64,000 nucleotides of DNA from [Flexibacter] sp. ATCC 35208 (GCF_001975825.1 NZ_MTKN01000001.1:1-64000); one strand, 5' to 3'. Numbered from the stretch's first letter, positions 43,301 to 53,189 are shown. Numbers and translations are program-made. The notes: a model not told the origin generated them from the letters alone.

Positions 43301-46300
43301 TTCTTGATTGTGGATAACGGGCTACATCGATACCATAATTATCCATACCTACTTCTGGATCGTATCCTTTATATTTTGTGAATGTGAGCAAATTATTTGC
43401 AGTAGCGTAAATACGTACAGCACCGATCTTCGCTGCATTCGTCAGGTGTACTGGCAGTGTATAACCAAGAGTAACGTTCTTGATACGCAGATAAGAACCA
43501 TCTTCGATATACCAGTCAGATGTATTACCATAGTTACCATTCAGGTCGGTAGAGATCACACGTGTTACATCCGTATTCGTATGTGTTGGTGTCCATGCAT
43601 CGAGAATACCTTTCAGCATGTTGTAGTTCGTACCAATGCTTGGGTTCATGTTCGTATACTTCAGTGCATTGAAGATCTTGTTACCATGTACACCCTGTGC
43701 AAAGATGTTCAGGTCAAAACCTTTGTAAGCAGCGTTCAGACTGAAACCATATGTAAAGCCAGGATAGAAGCTACCTACGATCTGACGGTCATTGTTATCA
43801 ATCTTACCATCATTGTTTTTATCTACGAACTTACGGTCGCCTGCTTTTGCATTAGGCTGGATCTTAGTCACGCCATCAGGACCTACATAGCTGTCAACTT
43901 CTGCCTGTGACTGGAAGATACCGGCAGTCTTGATCACGTTGAAAGAATACTGTGGATTACCTACACGTGTTACCAGCGGCGTCAGGGAGCTACGGATGTT
44001 GGTAGAAGCTACGCTTACCACTTCATTCAGACCTGTTTGCAGTGACAGCAGTTTGTTGGTTACTTTAGTCATGGTAGCACCTACACCGTAAGTGAAGTCT
44101 TTACCGACTTTGCCATTGTAATTCAGGCCGAGTTCAATACCCTTATCACGTGCTTCGCCCATGTTCTTGTACATACCTTCGCTCACACCTGCAGTACTTG
44201 GTGGGTTTACCTGCATCACCATGTTAGTGGTGGTCTTAATAAAGTAATCAGCCGTTAATGACAGTTGGTTTTTGAAGAATGCGAGGTCAGTACCAAAGTT
44301 GAGTTGTTTTGATTCCGCCCATTTCAGGTTTGGATTAGAGAGTGCATTTTCAGCTAAACCAGTAGACAGGGTACCTTCAGCACCAGTATATACAGATACA
44401 GAGGCCAGGTTTACGTTGAGTGCATTAGCAGGAACGCTACCCAGGTTACCCAGTACACCATAGCTGGCGCGGAGTTTCGCGATACTCAGCCATTTGATGT
44501 CTTTCATAAAATTTTCGTCGGACAATACCCAACCACCGGATACAGAGTAGTAGTTCTGGTAGCGGTTCTGTGCTGCTACGCGGGAGCTACCATCACGACG
44601 ACCCAGGATGGTGAAGAGGTATCTGCTGTTGTAGTCGTAGTTCACACGGGCGAGGAAAGATTCCACTGCATCCTGTTCAATACCGCTACTTGGTTTAGAC
44701 CATGCAGCAGCGTTGTCAAAATAACGATATACATCACGCTCATCGCTGAAAGAGTTGGCAGTAGCGATGAGGTATTTTTCAGTATGATGTTGATAGGTGT
44801 AACCTGCTAAAGCATTGATGTTGTGCAGACCGAAACGGTGAGCGTAGTTCAATGTTTGTTCAGACAGGATATCTGAGTAATCCTGAATTGTTTCAACCAG
44901 TGAGTTGTTGCTGTTGATCTTACCGATTTCAAGCGCACGGGTAGTGAATGTTTTCTGATCGCTGAAAGACTTGGTCACACTGAAGTTAGAGCGGAAGGTC
45001 AGGTCTTTGGTCAGGGTTAATTCAGCATACGGGTTGAGGTTGATTGCATTGACAGGCGTTTTGGAATCAAGGCGCATCAGGGTAGCAACCGGGTTGGCGA
45101 GGTCACCATAAGAACCTGCATAAGCAGCTGGCAGACCGCTGAAAGCACCGGTAGCAGTATAAGGTGTCACGTTGCGTGGGTAACCCAGTGCAGTGAAGAT
45201 AACGCCGGTATAAGGGCTGGTTGTGTTCGCACCGTTACCGTTGTTATAAGTATAACTCATGTTTTCCCCGATCTTCAACCATGGTTTGATCTGCGCATCG
45301 GAATTGAGGCGGAAAGTATAGCGCTCACTGTTAGTATTGAGAAGGATACCTTCGTTGTTACGGTAGCCAAAGCCCATGTAGTAATGGTTCTTGTCAGTAC
45401 CACCGTTTACGCCTATGTTGTAATCCTGGATTTTACCGGTACGGAAAATCTGGTCCTGCCAGTCGGTACGGGTGATTTGTCCGTCAGGATAGATGGCAGC
45501 ATTAAAGGCATCAGCACGAGCGATACCAGCAGCATCGTAAGCGGTGTTTTCAACGTCAGCAAATTCTTTAGCAGTGAGAACGTCGAGTTTTTTAGCAGCC
45601 CATTGCCAGCCGGTTTTAGCATCAACAGAAACGGTCGCAGTACCTGATTTACCTTTCTTGGTCGTGATGAGGATGACACCGCCGGAAGCGCGTGCACCAT
45701 AGATGGCAGCAGAGGCGTCTTTCAGTACGTTGATAGATTCGATATCGTTCGGGTTGATAGGACCACCGGTGTAGATAGATCCATCCACTACATAGAGTGC
45801 AGATTCACCGTTGATACCACCTAAGCCACGTACGTATACAGTTGGCTTTGAGGTAGGATCACCACCGTTGTTAGATACGATCACACCGGCAGCTTTACCT
45901 TGCAGGGCTTCGGTAACGTCGTTCAGTGAGCGGGAGGTGAGTTTATCCATCTGAACATCAGCAATCGCACCGGATACGGTGGCTTTACGCTGGGTACCGT
46001 AACCTACTACAACGAGTTGGTTCAGGTTCAGGCTATTTTCCTGTAAAACGATGTTGAAGGTACGTTCTGCACCGATGGTGATGTCTGCTGATTTGTAACC
46101 AATCATTGTGATAGAGATGGTTGCATTTTCAGGTACGGTGAGTTTGAATTGACCGCTGGCATCAGTGTGTGTGCCTTTGGTAGTTCCTTTTACGAAAACG
46201 GTAGCGCCGATGAGGGGACCGTTTTTGTCAGATACAGAACCGGTGATGGTGATGTCGTTGGCAGCTTGCTGGAGGCTGGTGTGAGCCAGGGTAGCAGCGC

Positions 46301-46652
46301 TGTCATAGATTAAGATGGTGTTGTAGCGTTCTTCGAATTTTAAAGAAGATTGGTTGAGGAGGTCCTGGAGGATCGCGATCACCGCGGTTTTGCGGTAGGT
46401 GTTGGCGTGCACCTGGACTTTCCTGAGGGCATCTTCATCGTAGGCAAGACTGATCTGGGCGGCAGATTCCAGTTGTTTGAGGGCAGTGGATAGGCTGCCT
46501 TGTTGAACCTGGAAGCGTTGTAGCATTTTGTGCAGTTCCTGCCTGCCGGATGATGGTCTGGCCATGGCGGAGGTAACCAGCAGTAGCAGGGCCATAGTGG
46601 CTGCGAATGCGTGTTTGACGCGGGTTGAGAAAAGTGCGTTGTCTGTGTGCAT
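43269..46652 (-). CDS. susC-like: SusC-type TonB-dependent receptor with STN domain
   Basis: 1127 residues. Signal/anchor at about 10-32; secretin-TonB N-terminal (STN) domain at about 50-110 for sigma/FecR signalling; carboxypeptidase-like domain at about 130-205 (ITGSVSDKNGPLIGATVFVK); plug with VVVGYGTQRKATVSGAIADV and GVILITTKKGKSGTATVSVD; beta-barrel to the end (LLGLNVNF). It imports oligomeric substrates with the downstream SusD. The STN domain fits the linked FecR and ECF sigma genes. The 3' end is repeated downstream. Confidence 0.95.
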   Translation of the reverse strand: MHTDNALFSTRVKHAFAATMALLLLVTSAMARPSSGRQELHKMLQRFQVQQGSLSTALKQLESAAQISLAYDEDALRKVQVHANTYRKTAVIAILQDLLNQSSLKFEERYNTILIYDSAATLAHTSLQQAANDITITGSVSDKNGPLIGATVFVKGTTKGTHTDASGQFKLTVPENATISITMIGYKSADITIGAERTFNIVLQENSLNLNQLVVVGYGTQRKATVSGAIADVQMDKLTSRSLNDVTEALQGKAAGVIVSNNGGDPTSKPTVYVRGLGGINGESALYVVDGSIYTGGPINPNDIESINVLKDASAAIYGARASGGVILITTKKGKSGTATVSVDAKTGWQWAAKKLDVLTAKEFADVENTAYDAAGIARADAFNAAIYPDGQITRTDWQDQIFRTGKIQDYNIGVNGGTDKNHYYMGFGYRNNEGILLNTNSERYTFRLNSDAQIKPWLKIGENMSYTYNNGNGANTTSPYTGVIFTALGYPRNVTPYTATGAFSGLPAAYAGSYGDLANPVATLMRLDSKTPVNAINLNPYAELTLTKDLTFRSNFSVTKSFSDQKTFTTRALEIGKINSNNSLVETIQDYSDILSEQTLNYAHRFGLHNINALAGYTYQHHTEKYLIATANSFSDERDVYRYFDNAAAWSKPSSGIEQDAVESFLARVNYDYNSRYLFTILGRRDGSSRVAAQNRYQNYYSVSGGWVLSDENFMKDIKWLSIAKLRASYGVLGNLGSVPANALNVNLASVSVYTGAEGTLSTGLAENALSNPNLKWAESKQLNFGTDLAFFKNQLSLTADYFIKTTTNMVMQVNPPSTAGVSEGMYKNMGEARDKGIELGLNYNGKVGKDFTYGVGATMTKVTNKLLSLQTGLNEVVSVASTNIRSSLTPLVTRVGNPQYSFNVIKTAGIFQSQAEVDSYVGPDGVTKIQPNAKAGDRKFVDKNNDGKIDNNDRQIVGSFYPGFTYGFSLNAAYKGFDLNIFAQGVHGNKIFNALKYTNMNPSIGTNYNMLKGILDAWTPTHTNTDVTRVISTDLNGNYGNTSDWYIEDGSYLRIKNVTLGYTLPVHLTNAAKIGAVRIYATANNLLTFTKYKGYDPEVGMDNYGIDVARYPQSRSFLLGLNVNF

Positions 46653-46885
46653 ATATAGTGTTTGTTAAGGCAAAAGATTGTGTGTGATTGATGTGTATTT
46701 GTTTGTTATGCTGATTGATTGCTATCAGTGTTTTTTGCAAAAGATTGTTTTGTTTCTATGCAGATTGCTTTTTTATGGCAATAGTTTTTATGATGCTGAT
46801 TTTTTTTCAGGCAATACTTTTCCCTTCCGGTGTGTAACACCGATGATAGATTTTAAATAATGATGGCTTTTTCTACAGCTTCATG
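46653..46885. other. SusC-FecR intergenic region, T/G-rich
   Basis: 233 bases, T- and G-rich on the + strand. GCAAAAGATTGT occurs twice (about 46670 and 46737), and ATGCTGATT- and GGCAATA-like words recur, suggesting an old degenerate duplication. No gene or clear terminator is seen. Confidence 0.35.
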
Positions 46886-47797
46886 CTACTCAATGCTCAG
46901 TTGATCATGCTGCAGTTTGAAATGAATTTTCGGTTTATACGATATTTTCTCCACCACTTCCAGTAGTGCCTGTAAAGGCATTTTGTCAGTAATGCGGAGG
47001 TTATAACTTCCTTTCCTGGTATCCATTTTTGTAGTGGCAGTGATGCCGTAGTGTTCCCTGATAGCGAGTATCAGGTCGTGTAAGGAGGCGTTGCGCAGGA
47101 TGATCTCTCCTCTTGTCCATGCTAATAAATCGGCGGCGGAGATTTGATCCTGTAGAACGGTTCCTTTGGCACAGGTGAGGCGTTGATCGGGTACCAGGAT
47201 GGTTTTGCTGGCGCCGCTTTGCACGCTTACTTTGCCGGTGGCGACTGCGATACGGGATACCTTGTTATTATATTCTGCTATAAATGAGGTGCCGAGTACG
47301 GTGGTGCGTACACCGCTGGCATCTGATACGATAAATGGTTGTGCCGGATTGGTCCTGACATCGAAGAAGGCTTTTCCTTCTTTTAATATTACTTTTCTTG
47401 AGGGATTATATTGGAGGGTGCTGTAGGCACCGAGATATACGATAGAGCTATCTGGCAGATAGACTTTTTGAATGCGATGGCTGGTGTTGGTGATGGTTTG
47501 CCAGTTGGCAGCCAGTTGTGATTTTTGTTGGCGGGGCCAGAGGAGGTACGTACCGATGATTAACGGAAGTACTGCTGCTGCGGCTTTGAGCCAGATGTAT
47601 CGTTTCTTTTTGTTGGAGAGGAGGGGGATTTCTTCCATCATAGCAAGCCTGACGGCGTCCATGTCGGTAGCGGGGACTACGTCGGAGGCGTCGGCTTCCA
47701 GGGCGTCGAGCCAGTCGAAGAGGAGTTGTTCTTCTTCTTTGGTGCAGTCGCCTTGCTGGTATTTTTTTAAGAGTGATGAAAGGTCCTTTTTGTCCAT
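46886..47797 (-). CDS. fecR-like: FecR-family anti-sigma factor
   Basis: 303 residues from ATG 47797 (MDKKDLSSLLKKYQQGDCTK); a GTG 15 bp upstream is possible. The N-terminal cytoplasmic domain has EEQLLFDWLD-type text. A membrane helix lies at about 77-95. The FecR domain follows at about 110-220 (HRIQKVYLPDSSIVYLGAYS, GKAFFDV). A C-terminal STN-like domain has LLAWTRGEIILRNASLHDLI. It controls the ECF sigma factor in response to the SusC STN domain. Unusually, the sigma gene is not next to it. Confidence 0.92.
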   Translation of the reverse strand: MDKKDLSSLLKKYQQGDCTKEEEQLLFDWLDALEADASDVVPATDMDAVRLAMMEEIPLLSNKKKRYIWLKAAAAVLPLIIGTYLLWPRQQKSQLAANWQTITNTSHRIQKVYLPDSSIVYLGAYSTLQYNPSRKVILKEGKAFFDVRTNPAQPFIVSDASGVRTTVLGTSFIAEYNNKVSRIAVATGKVSVQSGASKTILVPDQRLTCAKGTVLQDQISAADLLAWTRGEIILRNASLHDLILAIREHYGITATTKMDTRKGSYNLRITDKMPLQALLEVVEKISYKPKIHFKLQHDQLSIE

Positions 47798-47975
47798 TTG
47801 ATTTAAAGACACGGAGGAAGGGGGGAATAACTATTGGGAGGGAAAGTTTTTTTTGGTTTATTATTCTGAATGCTGAATTAGAAGAGATAGAGCAGTTGCC
47901 TGATGTTAATAATATGCCTAATGTATAGGATAATTTTTTATTTGAAATACTTTCCAATTATTGAGCTATTATAAG

Positions 47976-48015
47976 AAACGAGGCCGTATCTGACTTAAGA
48001 TATGGCCTCGTTTTA
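47976..48015. terminator. strong hairpin, probably bidirectional
   Basis: AAACGAGGCCGTATCT and AGATATGGCCTCGTTT form a 16-bp stem with one wobble and a short loop, flanked by T/A-rich sequence. It lies upstream of fecR and downstream of the gene ending at 48202. Confidence 0.7.
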
Positions 48016-48141
48016 TTCGGGTACCTTATGTAGATAGTAGTCCTTTAAGCACTTCTGAGGAGGTTTATTTATTTTTGATACGCTCTCGTTTCTTCGTATA
48101 GGGGAAGGCGACAAGTGTCGAACTATTATACATGTGATTGT

Positions 48142-48169
48142 AGACAAATAGTGAACATACTATTTGTCT
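48142..48169. terminator. hairpin after the LamG-like gene
   Basis: AGACAAATAGT / ACTATTTGTCT, a perfect 11-bp stem with a 6-base loop, 33 bp beyond the stop of the minus-strand gene. No long T-run, so its role is tentative. Confidence 0.5.
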
Positions 48170-48201
48170 CTAAGGTTGGAAGAAAGTCCCTGACTGTATG
48201 C

Positions 48202-49335
48202 TCATCTTTCAATCGAGACGCCATTCAGGTTATCCAGTTGAGCAATTATCCCCCAGCCATAGAAATTATTAGCCACCCCAATGAGCAGTTCATTGGCACC
48301 CTGGGCTAACGGCAGTCCGAATGAAGTATTATCTATGGTACAACGACCATCAGGCCCTTTCATCAAAGGGGTGCCATAGAGGTTTTTGTCTATGTATAAA
48401 GGTTGCCCGTTGATGAATACATATATTTCATCACTAAACCCCAGATGTAGCTGTTTTTTTTGCGGACTATTGGCATAAATGGTGGTTTTTAAAAAGGTGA
48501 CTCTGCGCGGGCCCATAGCAGCACCTCCATATTTACGGGTGAGATTGATGAGCCCACGTCTTTCTGCCCGGATAGTATCCCAGACAGTTGTTTTATCCGG
48601 CAGCAGGGCATAGTTGAAATCAATTTTTTCAGGCATATTTATCACTTGACTGATCTGCCATTTCCGCAGGTAACGGGCATCGTTGTCAGTGATATCTGTG
48701 CCGGGCCATGGAGAAAGTCCTTCTACCTGATCTGGTTTTAGAACAAGATTGGCGAAGATCGCGTGACCCTCAAAAGCAAGTCCGCCGTGATCATTCGTAC
48801 CTTCCAGGTAAGGGATTTCGAGGGGCATATCCATTCTTCCATTGACGAATACCCGCATTTGTTTACCCGAGATCACCAGTTTTACGTGGTTCCATCCGCT
48901 TGTATCAATCATTGCATTCCGCTGGTATTGGTATAACATATCCCAGAGGTTGACCCCTTTAATGATGGGGGCATATTGAATAGCATCTTCTGCATCAATG
49001 TTGGGGGCTTTGAATAGCCGGAAATAAAAACATTCCGATTCGTTGTTGCTGCTCCTTCTGAAGTAAAAAGAGGTAAAGCTTTTGTCAATGGGTTCCATAT
49101 CGAATTCGATGGTGCCATCTTTAAAGTCAAGGTCTTTCAGGATGACGGGGCCTTTGCCAGTGATCTTCAGGGTGGGTACAGATTTATAAGTAAGGAATTC
49201 CACTGCATCAGGCTGGTATTCCCAGTTAGCTGCCTGCAGTGCTACCCTCACTTCCTTTTTAGCGGCGTTGTGTTGTGCGTTCACATGGGTTGCTAATAAT
49301 AATGCTAATAATAGACCGGTGACTGTTTTTGTCAT
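48202..49335 (-). CDS. secreted concanavalin-fold (DUF1080/LamG-like) protein
   Basis: 377 residues from ATG 49335, the start of a signal peptide (MTKTVTGLLLALLLATHVNA). A jelly-roll domain at about 50-210 resembles DUF1080/LamG proteins: LKDLDFKDGTIEFDMEPIDK, FYFRLFK, WNHVKLVISGKQMRVFVNGR, GGLAFEG. The C-terminal half is a second sandwich-like domain (YANSPQKKQLHLGFSDEIYV, NELLIGVANNFYGWG). It may bind or cleave a glycan. It lies between the sigma and fecR genes. Confidence 0.75.
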   Translation of the reverse strand: MTKTVTGLLLALLLATHVNAQHNAAKKEVRVALQAANWEYQPDAVEFLTYKSVPTLKITGKGPVILKDLDFKDGTIEFDMEPIDKSFTSFYFRRSSNNESECFYFRLFKAPNIDAEDAIQYAPIIKGVNLWDMLYQYQRNAMIDTSGWNHVKLVISGKQMRVFVNGRMDMPLEIPYLEGTNDHGGLAFEGHAIFANLVLKPDQVEGLSPWPGTDITDNDARYLRKWQISQVINMPEKIDFNYALLPDKTTVWDTIRAERRGLINLTRKYGGAAMGPRRVTFLKTTIYANSPQKKQLHLGFSDEIYVFINGQPLYIDKNLYGTPLMKGPDGRCTIDNTSFGLPLAQGANELLIGVANNFYGWGIIAQLDNLNGVSIER

Positions 49336-49460
49336 ATTCTGCTTTTTAAATTTGTGAGCGGATAAGTACTGCAAATGTGAATAATCAGTAATTTCCCTTT
49401 GAAGCAGGGCTTGTGCAAGTTTGTGCAAGTCGGTGCAATTTTGTAATAGTCTGAAATGCA

Positions 49461-49721
49461 ATGACTAAGAATATTGACATAAATTATATAAATAGCTGCG
49501 TGTCACTTATCGAAACCCGTTTGAACTGGGGGAAGAGTAGTGAATGGACGAATTATGACTTCGAAAAGTTGAGTGTAGCGATACAGGATAAGACGGGTGT
49601 GACATTGAGTGTAACCACCTTGAAGCGGTTGTGGGGGAAGCTGAAATATGAGAATATACCTGCGGTAACGACACTGAATACTTTGGCAAAGTTTGCCGGT
49701 TTTAAAGACCTTTTGCAATAA
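49461..49721 (+). CDS. small protein with HTH-like N-terminal domain, probably truncated
   Basis: 86 residues: MTKNIDINYINSCVSLIETR ... WGKSSEWTNYDFEKLSVAIQ, then VTLSVTTLKRLWGKLKYEN and TLNTLAKFAGFKDLLQ. This matches the N-terminal domain that opens larger membrane proteins in Chitinophagaceae, where sequence normally continues past FAGxxxW. Here it stops, so the gene may be a truncated relic or a stand-alone regulator. It is divergent from the LamG-like gene, 125 bp away. Confidence 0.6.
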   Translation: MTKNIDINYINSCVSLIETRLNWGKSSEWTNYDFEKLSVAIQDKTGVTLSVTTLKRLWGKLKYENIPAVTTLNTLAKFAGFKDLLQ

Positions 49722-49857
49722 CCTGATCCTGAATATAACTTCTGACTACTTTATAATTATCAATTGGCTGACCATCAAACGAGTCGTCGTTAAAGTCGTA
49801 TAAGATATGTTTGACATGCTGTAGGAGATAAGATGCAACCATTGTAGTGATCGTGCT

Positions 49858-50412
49858 TTATTCAACAATAAAAATATGTTTAATCCGCTGAAGCGCCGTA
49901 TTGAGCTGATTACGGATAGTTTGAGGGCTGGAACCCAGTCGAAGGGCGATTTCGGCGACAGAAAGGTCTTCCACTCTATTCATGTAAAAGACTTCCTTCA
50001 TGCGTTCGGGCAGGCGATTAATGGATTGTAATAATTGTTGTTCAGTTTCTTTGAGGTGGAGTTGTTCGTGAGCGGGGGTAGCGTGATAGTTATCGGCTAC
50101 CTGATGAAAGGTATCGACATGTTTTTGATAGAGGTTTTCATCGCGCATAGCGTTGAGGAGGCGATGTTTGAGGGCGGTGCGGAGGTAGGGGAGTACAGCG
50201 GTGACTGGGGGCAGGGAGGTGTGTTTTTCCCAGAGATGGATGAATACACTTTGGACCGCGTCCTGCGCAGTGGCGGGATCGCGGGTGATACGGGACGCGT
50301 AGGTGAAGAGGTCCTGCCAGTGCAACTCGAAGAGCTGACGGAAAGCGTCTTCATTACCTGTGCGGATAGCATCCCAGTGTGTATGTTGACAATCTTTTGG
50401 CATAAGGTGCAT
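49858..50412 (-). CDS. ECF-type RNA polymerase sigma factor
   Basis: 184 residues from ATG 50412 (another ATG at 50403). Sigma region 2 covers about 18-85 (FRQLFELHWQDLFTYASRIT, DAVQSVFIHLWEK). Region 4 covers about 120-180 (INRLPERMKEVFYMNRVEDL, SVAEIALRLGSSPQTIRNQL). It belongs to the FecI-like class that works with FecR and a SusC receptor. The likely partner fecR is 2 kb downstream, behind two unrelated genes. Confidence 0.92.
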   Translation of the reverse strand: MHLMPKDCQHTHWDAIRTGNEDAFRQLFELHWQDLFTYASRITRDPATAQDAVQSVFIHLWEKHTSLPPVTAVLPYLRTALKHRLLNAMRDENLYQKHVDTFHQVADNYHATPAHEQLHLKETEQQLLQSINRLPERMKEVFYMNRVEDLSVAEIALRLGSSPQTIRNQLNTALQRIKHIFIVE

Positions 50413-50645
50413 CAATGGTGCAAAGGTATTGGTTGTTCCTTATGAGATGTAATTATCAAATTGTTAACCGACGAGGTGAGGGCTGAAAATTGCCTGCGGC
50501 AGCAAGCAGTAGGATTGTTTTAGGCTGGCGCCTGATGGGCGGATTTGATTGCAGCGACAGGGAGGGGTTTGAGCCCGCCTGGGTTGGATTGGAAGATTAA
50601 GCATTTCATGATGACAGGAATTACGATTATGAATATAAAAAAAAA

Positions 50646-50668
50646 TCCCAGGCTTTTATTGCCTGGGA
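50646..50668 (-). terminator. dnaA terminator
   Basis: TCCCAGGC / GCCTGGGA, an 8-bp stem with a 7-base loop, just past the dnaA stop and followed on the minus strand by a T-run (the A-run at about 50637-50645 on +). The remaining gene-free sequence back to the sigma gene holds nothing recognisable. Confidence 0.8.
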
Positions 50669-50696
50669 AATAAAAAGGTTTATATAGGGGCATCAT

Positions 50697-52130
50697 TTAC
50701 ATAGCTGCCAACTGTACTTTCTGTTGCAATTCAATTACATTATCACGGAAAGTATTATCAGTATCCATCAGATCCTTCACTGTCTGGCAGGAGTGAATCA
50801 CGGTAGTGTGGTCGCGTCCGCCAAAGTGCTCTCCGATAGTTTTTAGTGAATTCTTTGTAAAAGACTTTGCAAGGTACATCGTGATTTGTCTGGCCTGTAC
50901 GATTTCACGTTTACGTGTTTTCTGCAGGAGCTTATCATAAGGTACATCAAAGTATTCGCATACCATTTTCTGGATACTTTCGATCGTAATTTCTTTAGAA
51001 GAAGTTTTAACGAAAGATTTCAGTACACGCTTAGCGAGTTCCAGATCGATCTCTTTTCTGTTGAGCGAAGATTGTGCGAGCAGGGAGATGAGTGCACCTT
51101 CCAGTTCGCGTACGTTGCTTTGAATATTATATGCAACATACTTCACTACTTCTTTTGGCATTTCAAGACCATCATTCTTCATCTTCATTTCGAGGATCTC
51201 CATACGGGTCTCGAAGTCCGGCATTTGCATGTCGGCACTCAGGCCCCAGCGGAAGCGGCTCAGTAATCTTTCCTGCAAGCCATCCAGATCTTTGGGCGAC
51301 TTATCGGATGTTAATATGAGTTGCTTACCGGATTGATGCAGGTGGTTGAAGATAGCGAAGAACGCATCCTGTGTTTTTTCTGCACGGGCAAAGAACTGTA
51401 TGTCATCTACGATCAGCACATCGATGAGCTGATAGAAGTGAATGAAGTCATTGATGATACTATTCTTAGAGTGATCAATGAACTGATTGATAAATTTCTC
51501 AGCGCTTACGTACAGCACTGCTTTGTTGGGATGAAGACGTTTCACTTCATTACCGATCGCCTGCGCCAGATGCGTTTTACCTAAACCAACAGAACCATAT
51601 ATTACTAATGGATTGAAGGAGGTACCACCTGGTTTCTCAGATACTGTTTTACCAGCTCTGCGTGCCACGCGATTACAATCACCTTCGATGTAAGCATCGA
51701 ACGTGTAGTGAGGATTCAGCTGTGAGTCTATTTGAACGCGTTTGATACCCGGTATAACGAATGGGTTCTTTACCGGATTTTGTATCGTAAGCGGAAAATC
51801 AACTTCGCTGTCTTTCTTGGTCTTAGTGAATTGCCCTGGCATATTCACAGTTTTAGGATGTTGATGGGGTGTTCCGTTCTCAACTACTATGCGATATTCC
51901 AGCCTTGCTTCTTTTCCCAGTTCACGCTTGATTGTCTTACCTAATAATCCAACGTAATGTTCTTCCAGATATTCATAGAAGAACTGACTAGGTACTTGAA
52001 TCGTTAAAACATTGTTTTCAAGCTGGATCGGTTTAATAGGTTCAAACCAGGTTTTAAATGGCTGCCATTCCACAATATCCCTAATTATATTAAGACACCT
52101 TTCCCAAACTTGTTCGCAAGTTTTATTCAT
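50697..52130 (-). CDS. dnaA: chromosomal replication initiator DnaA
   Basis: 477 residues. Domain I (about 1-85, with VWERCLNIIRDIVEWQPFKT). Domain III AAA+ (about 130-350) with Walker A YGSVGLGKTHLAQ and Walker B DVLIVDDIQFFA. Domain IV DNA-binding helix-turn-helix with the DnaA signature GRDHTTVIHSCQTVK. The length is normal for the family. It starts replication by binding DnaA boxes and opening the origin. It stands alone, divergent from the DUF3127 gene across a 637-bp gap. Confidence 0.98.
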   Translation of the reverse strand: MNKTCEQVWERCLNIIRDIVEWQPFKTWFEPIKPIQLENNVLTIQVPSQFFYEYLEEHYVGLLGKTIKRELGKEARLEYRIVVENGTPHQHPKTVNMPGQFTKTKKDSEVDFPLTIQNPVKNPFVIPGIKRVQIDSQLNPHYTFDAYIEGDCNRVARRAGKTVSEKPGGTSFNPLVIYGSVGLGKTHLAQAIGNEVKRLHPNKAVLYVSAEKFINQFIDHSKNSIINDFIHFYQLIDVLIVDDIQFFARAEKTQDAFFAIFNHLHQSGKQLILTSDKSPKDLDGLQERLLSRFRWGLSADMQMPDFETRMEILEMKMKNDGLEMPKEVVKYVAYNIQSNVRELEGALISLLAQSSLNRKEIDLELAKRVLKSFVKTSSKEITIESIQKMVCEYFDVPYDKLLQKTRKREIVQARQITMYLAKSFTKNSLKTIGEHFGGRDHTTVIHSCQTVKDLMDTDNTFRDNVIELQQKVQLAAM

Positions 52131-52767
52131 TGAGCTATTGAAAATTAATGTTGTTTGAATTAAGGATTGTTTCTCGAATTATAAATCTTCCAACGTGGGG
52201 AGTTGAAAAATTTTCAGACAGGGCAACGAATATCTGTACAAAATGTTGAAAAAAAAAATTTTTCTACCCTTGTTTTATACCGCCCGGCACCAGTATCGTT
52301 ACCTTGTTTTTGTTGTGTTTTTTTCTGTTATCACGCACGGTTTCCCGACGAAAAAACGCCCCTATATGTAATACCACACTTATTTGATATCCAGGATATT
52401 CCAGTTGACATTAACATGTTTGTCATAGATATGTGTTAGCGAGTGATAAAATAATATTGTACAGAGAATCAATGTCGGGTATGATGCCATCTTTTATGGC
52501 CAGCCCGATGTTAATAATTCCGTACGGGCGTGCAAAACTATGTTAGTAATTGTAATTAAAAAAATGTGGTTAAGTTTATCAAATACCATGCAAATTCCTT
52601 ATTATCCACGCAAGCGGGCGCAAATATTCCCGACTAATGAAATCTTACCTATAAATAGCTAGCAGTCAGCCTATATAGGTAAACTGTTCTGGACTAAATT
52701 TTATTGCGTGTGATTGAAGCTAAAAAACCTATCTTTGACCTCTTGAAAAAAAGTTAAATTTAATTAT
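52131..52767. other. 637-bp divergent intergenic region upstream of dnaA
   Basis: AT-rich. It holds two imperfect DnaA-box-like words, TGTGGTTAA (52566-52574) and TTATCCACG (52603-52611), an A/T run at about 52250, and promoters for both flanking genes. No cluster of perfect TTATNCACA boxes is visible, so an origin is not supported. Confidence 0.5.
52704..52737 (+). promoter_or_regulatory. Bacteroidota-type promoter for the DUF3127 gene
   Basis: TATCTTTG at 52730-52737 fits the TAnnTTTG -7 box, 30 bp before the start codon. A TTG at 52704-52706 lies 23 bases upstream, somewhat farther than the usual 19-21. Confidence 0.5.
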
Positions 52768-53154
52768 ATGAGTTTTGAAATAACCGGAAAACTGATCGTT
52801 AAATATAATACGATGCAACGTAGCGAAACCTTTAAGACACGGGAGTTCGTTATTGAAAAGTCCGACGATATCAACGGCCGCGTTATAAACAACTACATCA
52901 AGTTCCAGGCGGTACAGGACAGAACAGCTATCGTAGACCGCTTCAATGAAGGAGAAACCGTAAAAGTTTACTTCAATATCAGAGGTACACGTTGGGAAAA
53001 AGATGGTCGTGTCAATTACATCACCAATCTGGATGCATGGCGCATGGAATCAGTAGTAGCAGGCGCTCCAGGTCAGGATGCTATGCCTAACTACAACACT
53101 TCCCAGGAGATCTCTTCTCCAGGTGGAGCAGCAGCAGATGACCTGCCTTTCTGA
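52768..53154 (+). CDS. DUF3127 (OB-fold-like) protein
   Basis: 128 residues: MSFEITGKLIVKYNTMQRSE, EFVIEKSDD, INNYIKFQAVQDRTAIVDRF, VKVYFNIRGTRWEKDGRVNY, then a flexible tail ending EEISSPGGAAADDLPF in style. This is the DUF3127 family, common in Bacteroidota and related to single-strand-binding OB folds; the acidic DDLPF tail resembles the SSB tail. It may bind single-stranded DNA in replication or repair. It is divergent from dnaA, monocistronic, and has its own terminator. Confidence 0.9.
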   Translation: MSFEITGKLIVKYNTMQRSETFKTREFVIEKSDDINGRVINNYIKFQAVQDRTAIVDRFNEGETVKVYFNIRGTRWEKDGRVNYITNLDAWRMESVVAGAPGQDAMPNYNTSQEISSPGGAAADDLPF

Positions 53155-53189
53155 TCTGACAATAACAACTCATTAACAAAAAATACTGG

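Noticed and set aside
52131..52767. Possible replication origin next to dnaA
   Set aside because: Only two one-mismatch DnaA-box-like words are visible and there is no box cluster; in Bacteroidota the origin is often away from dnaA.
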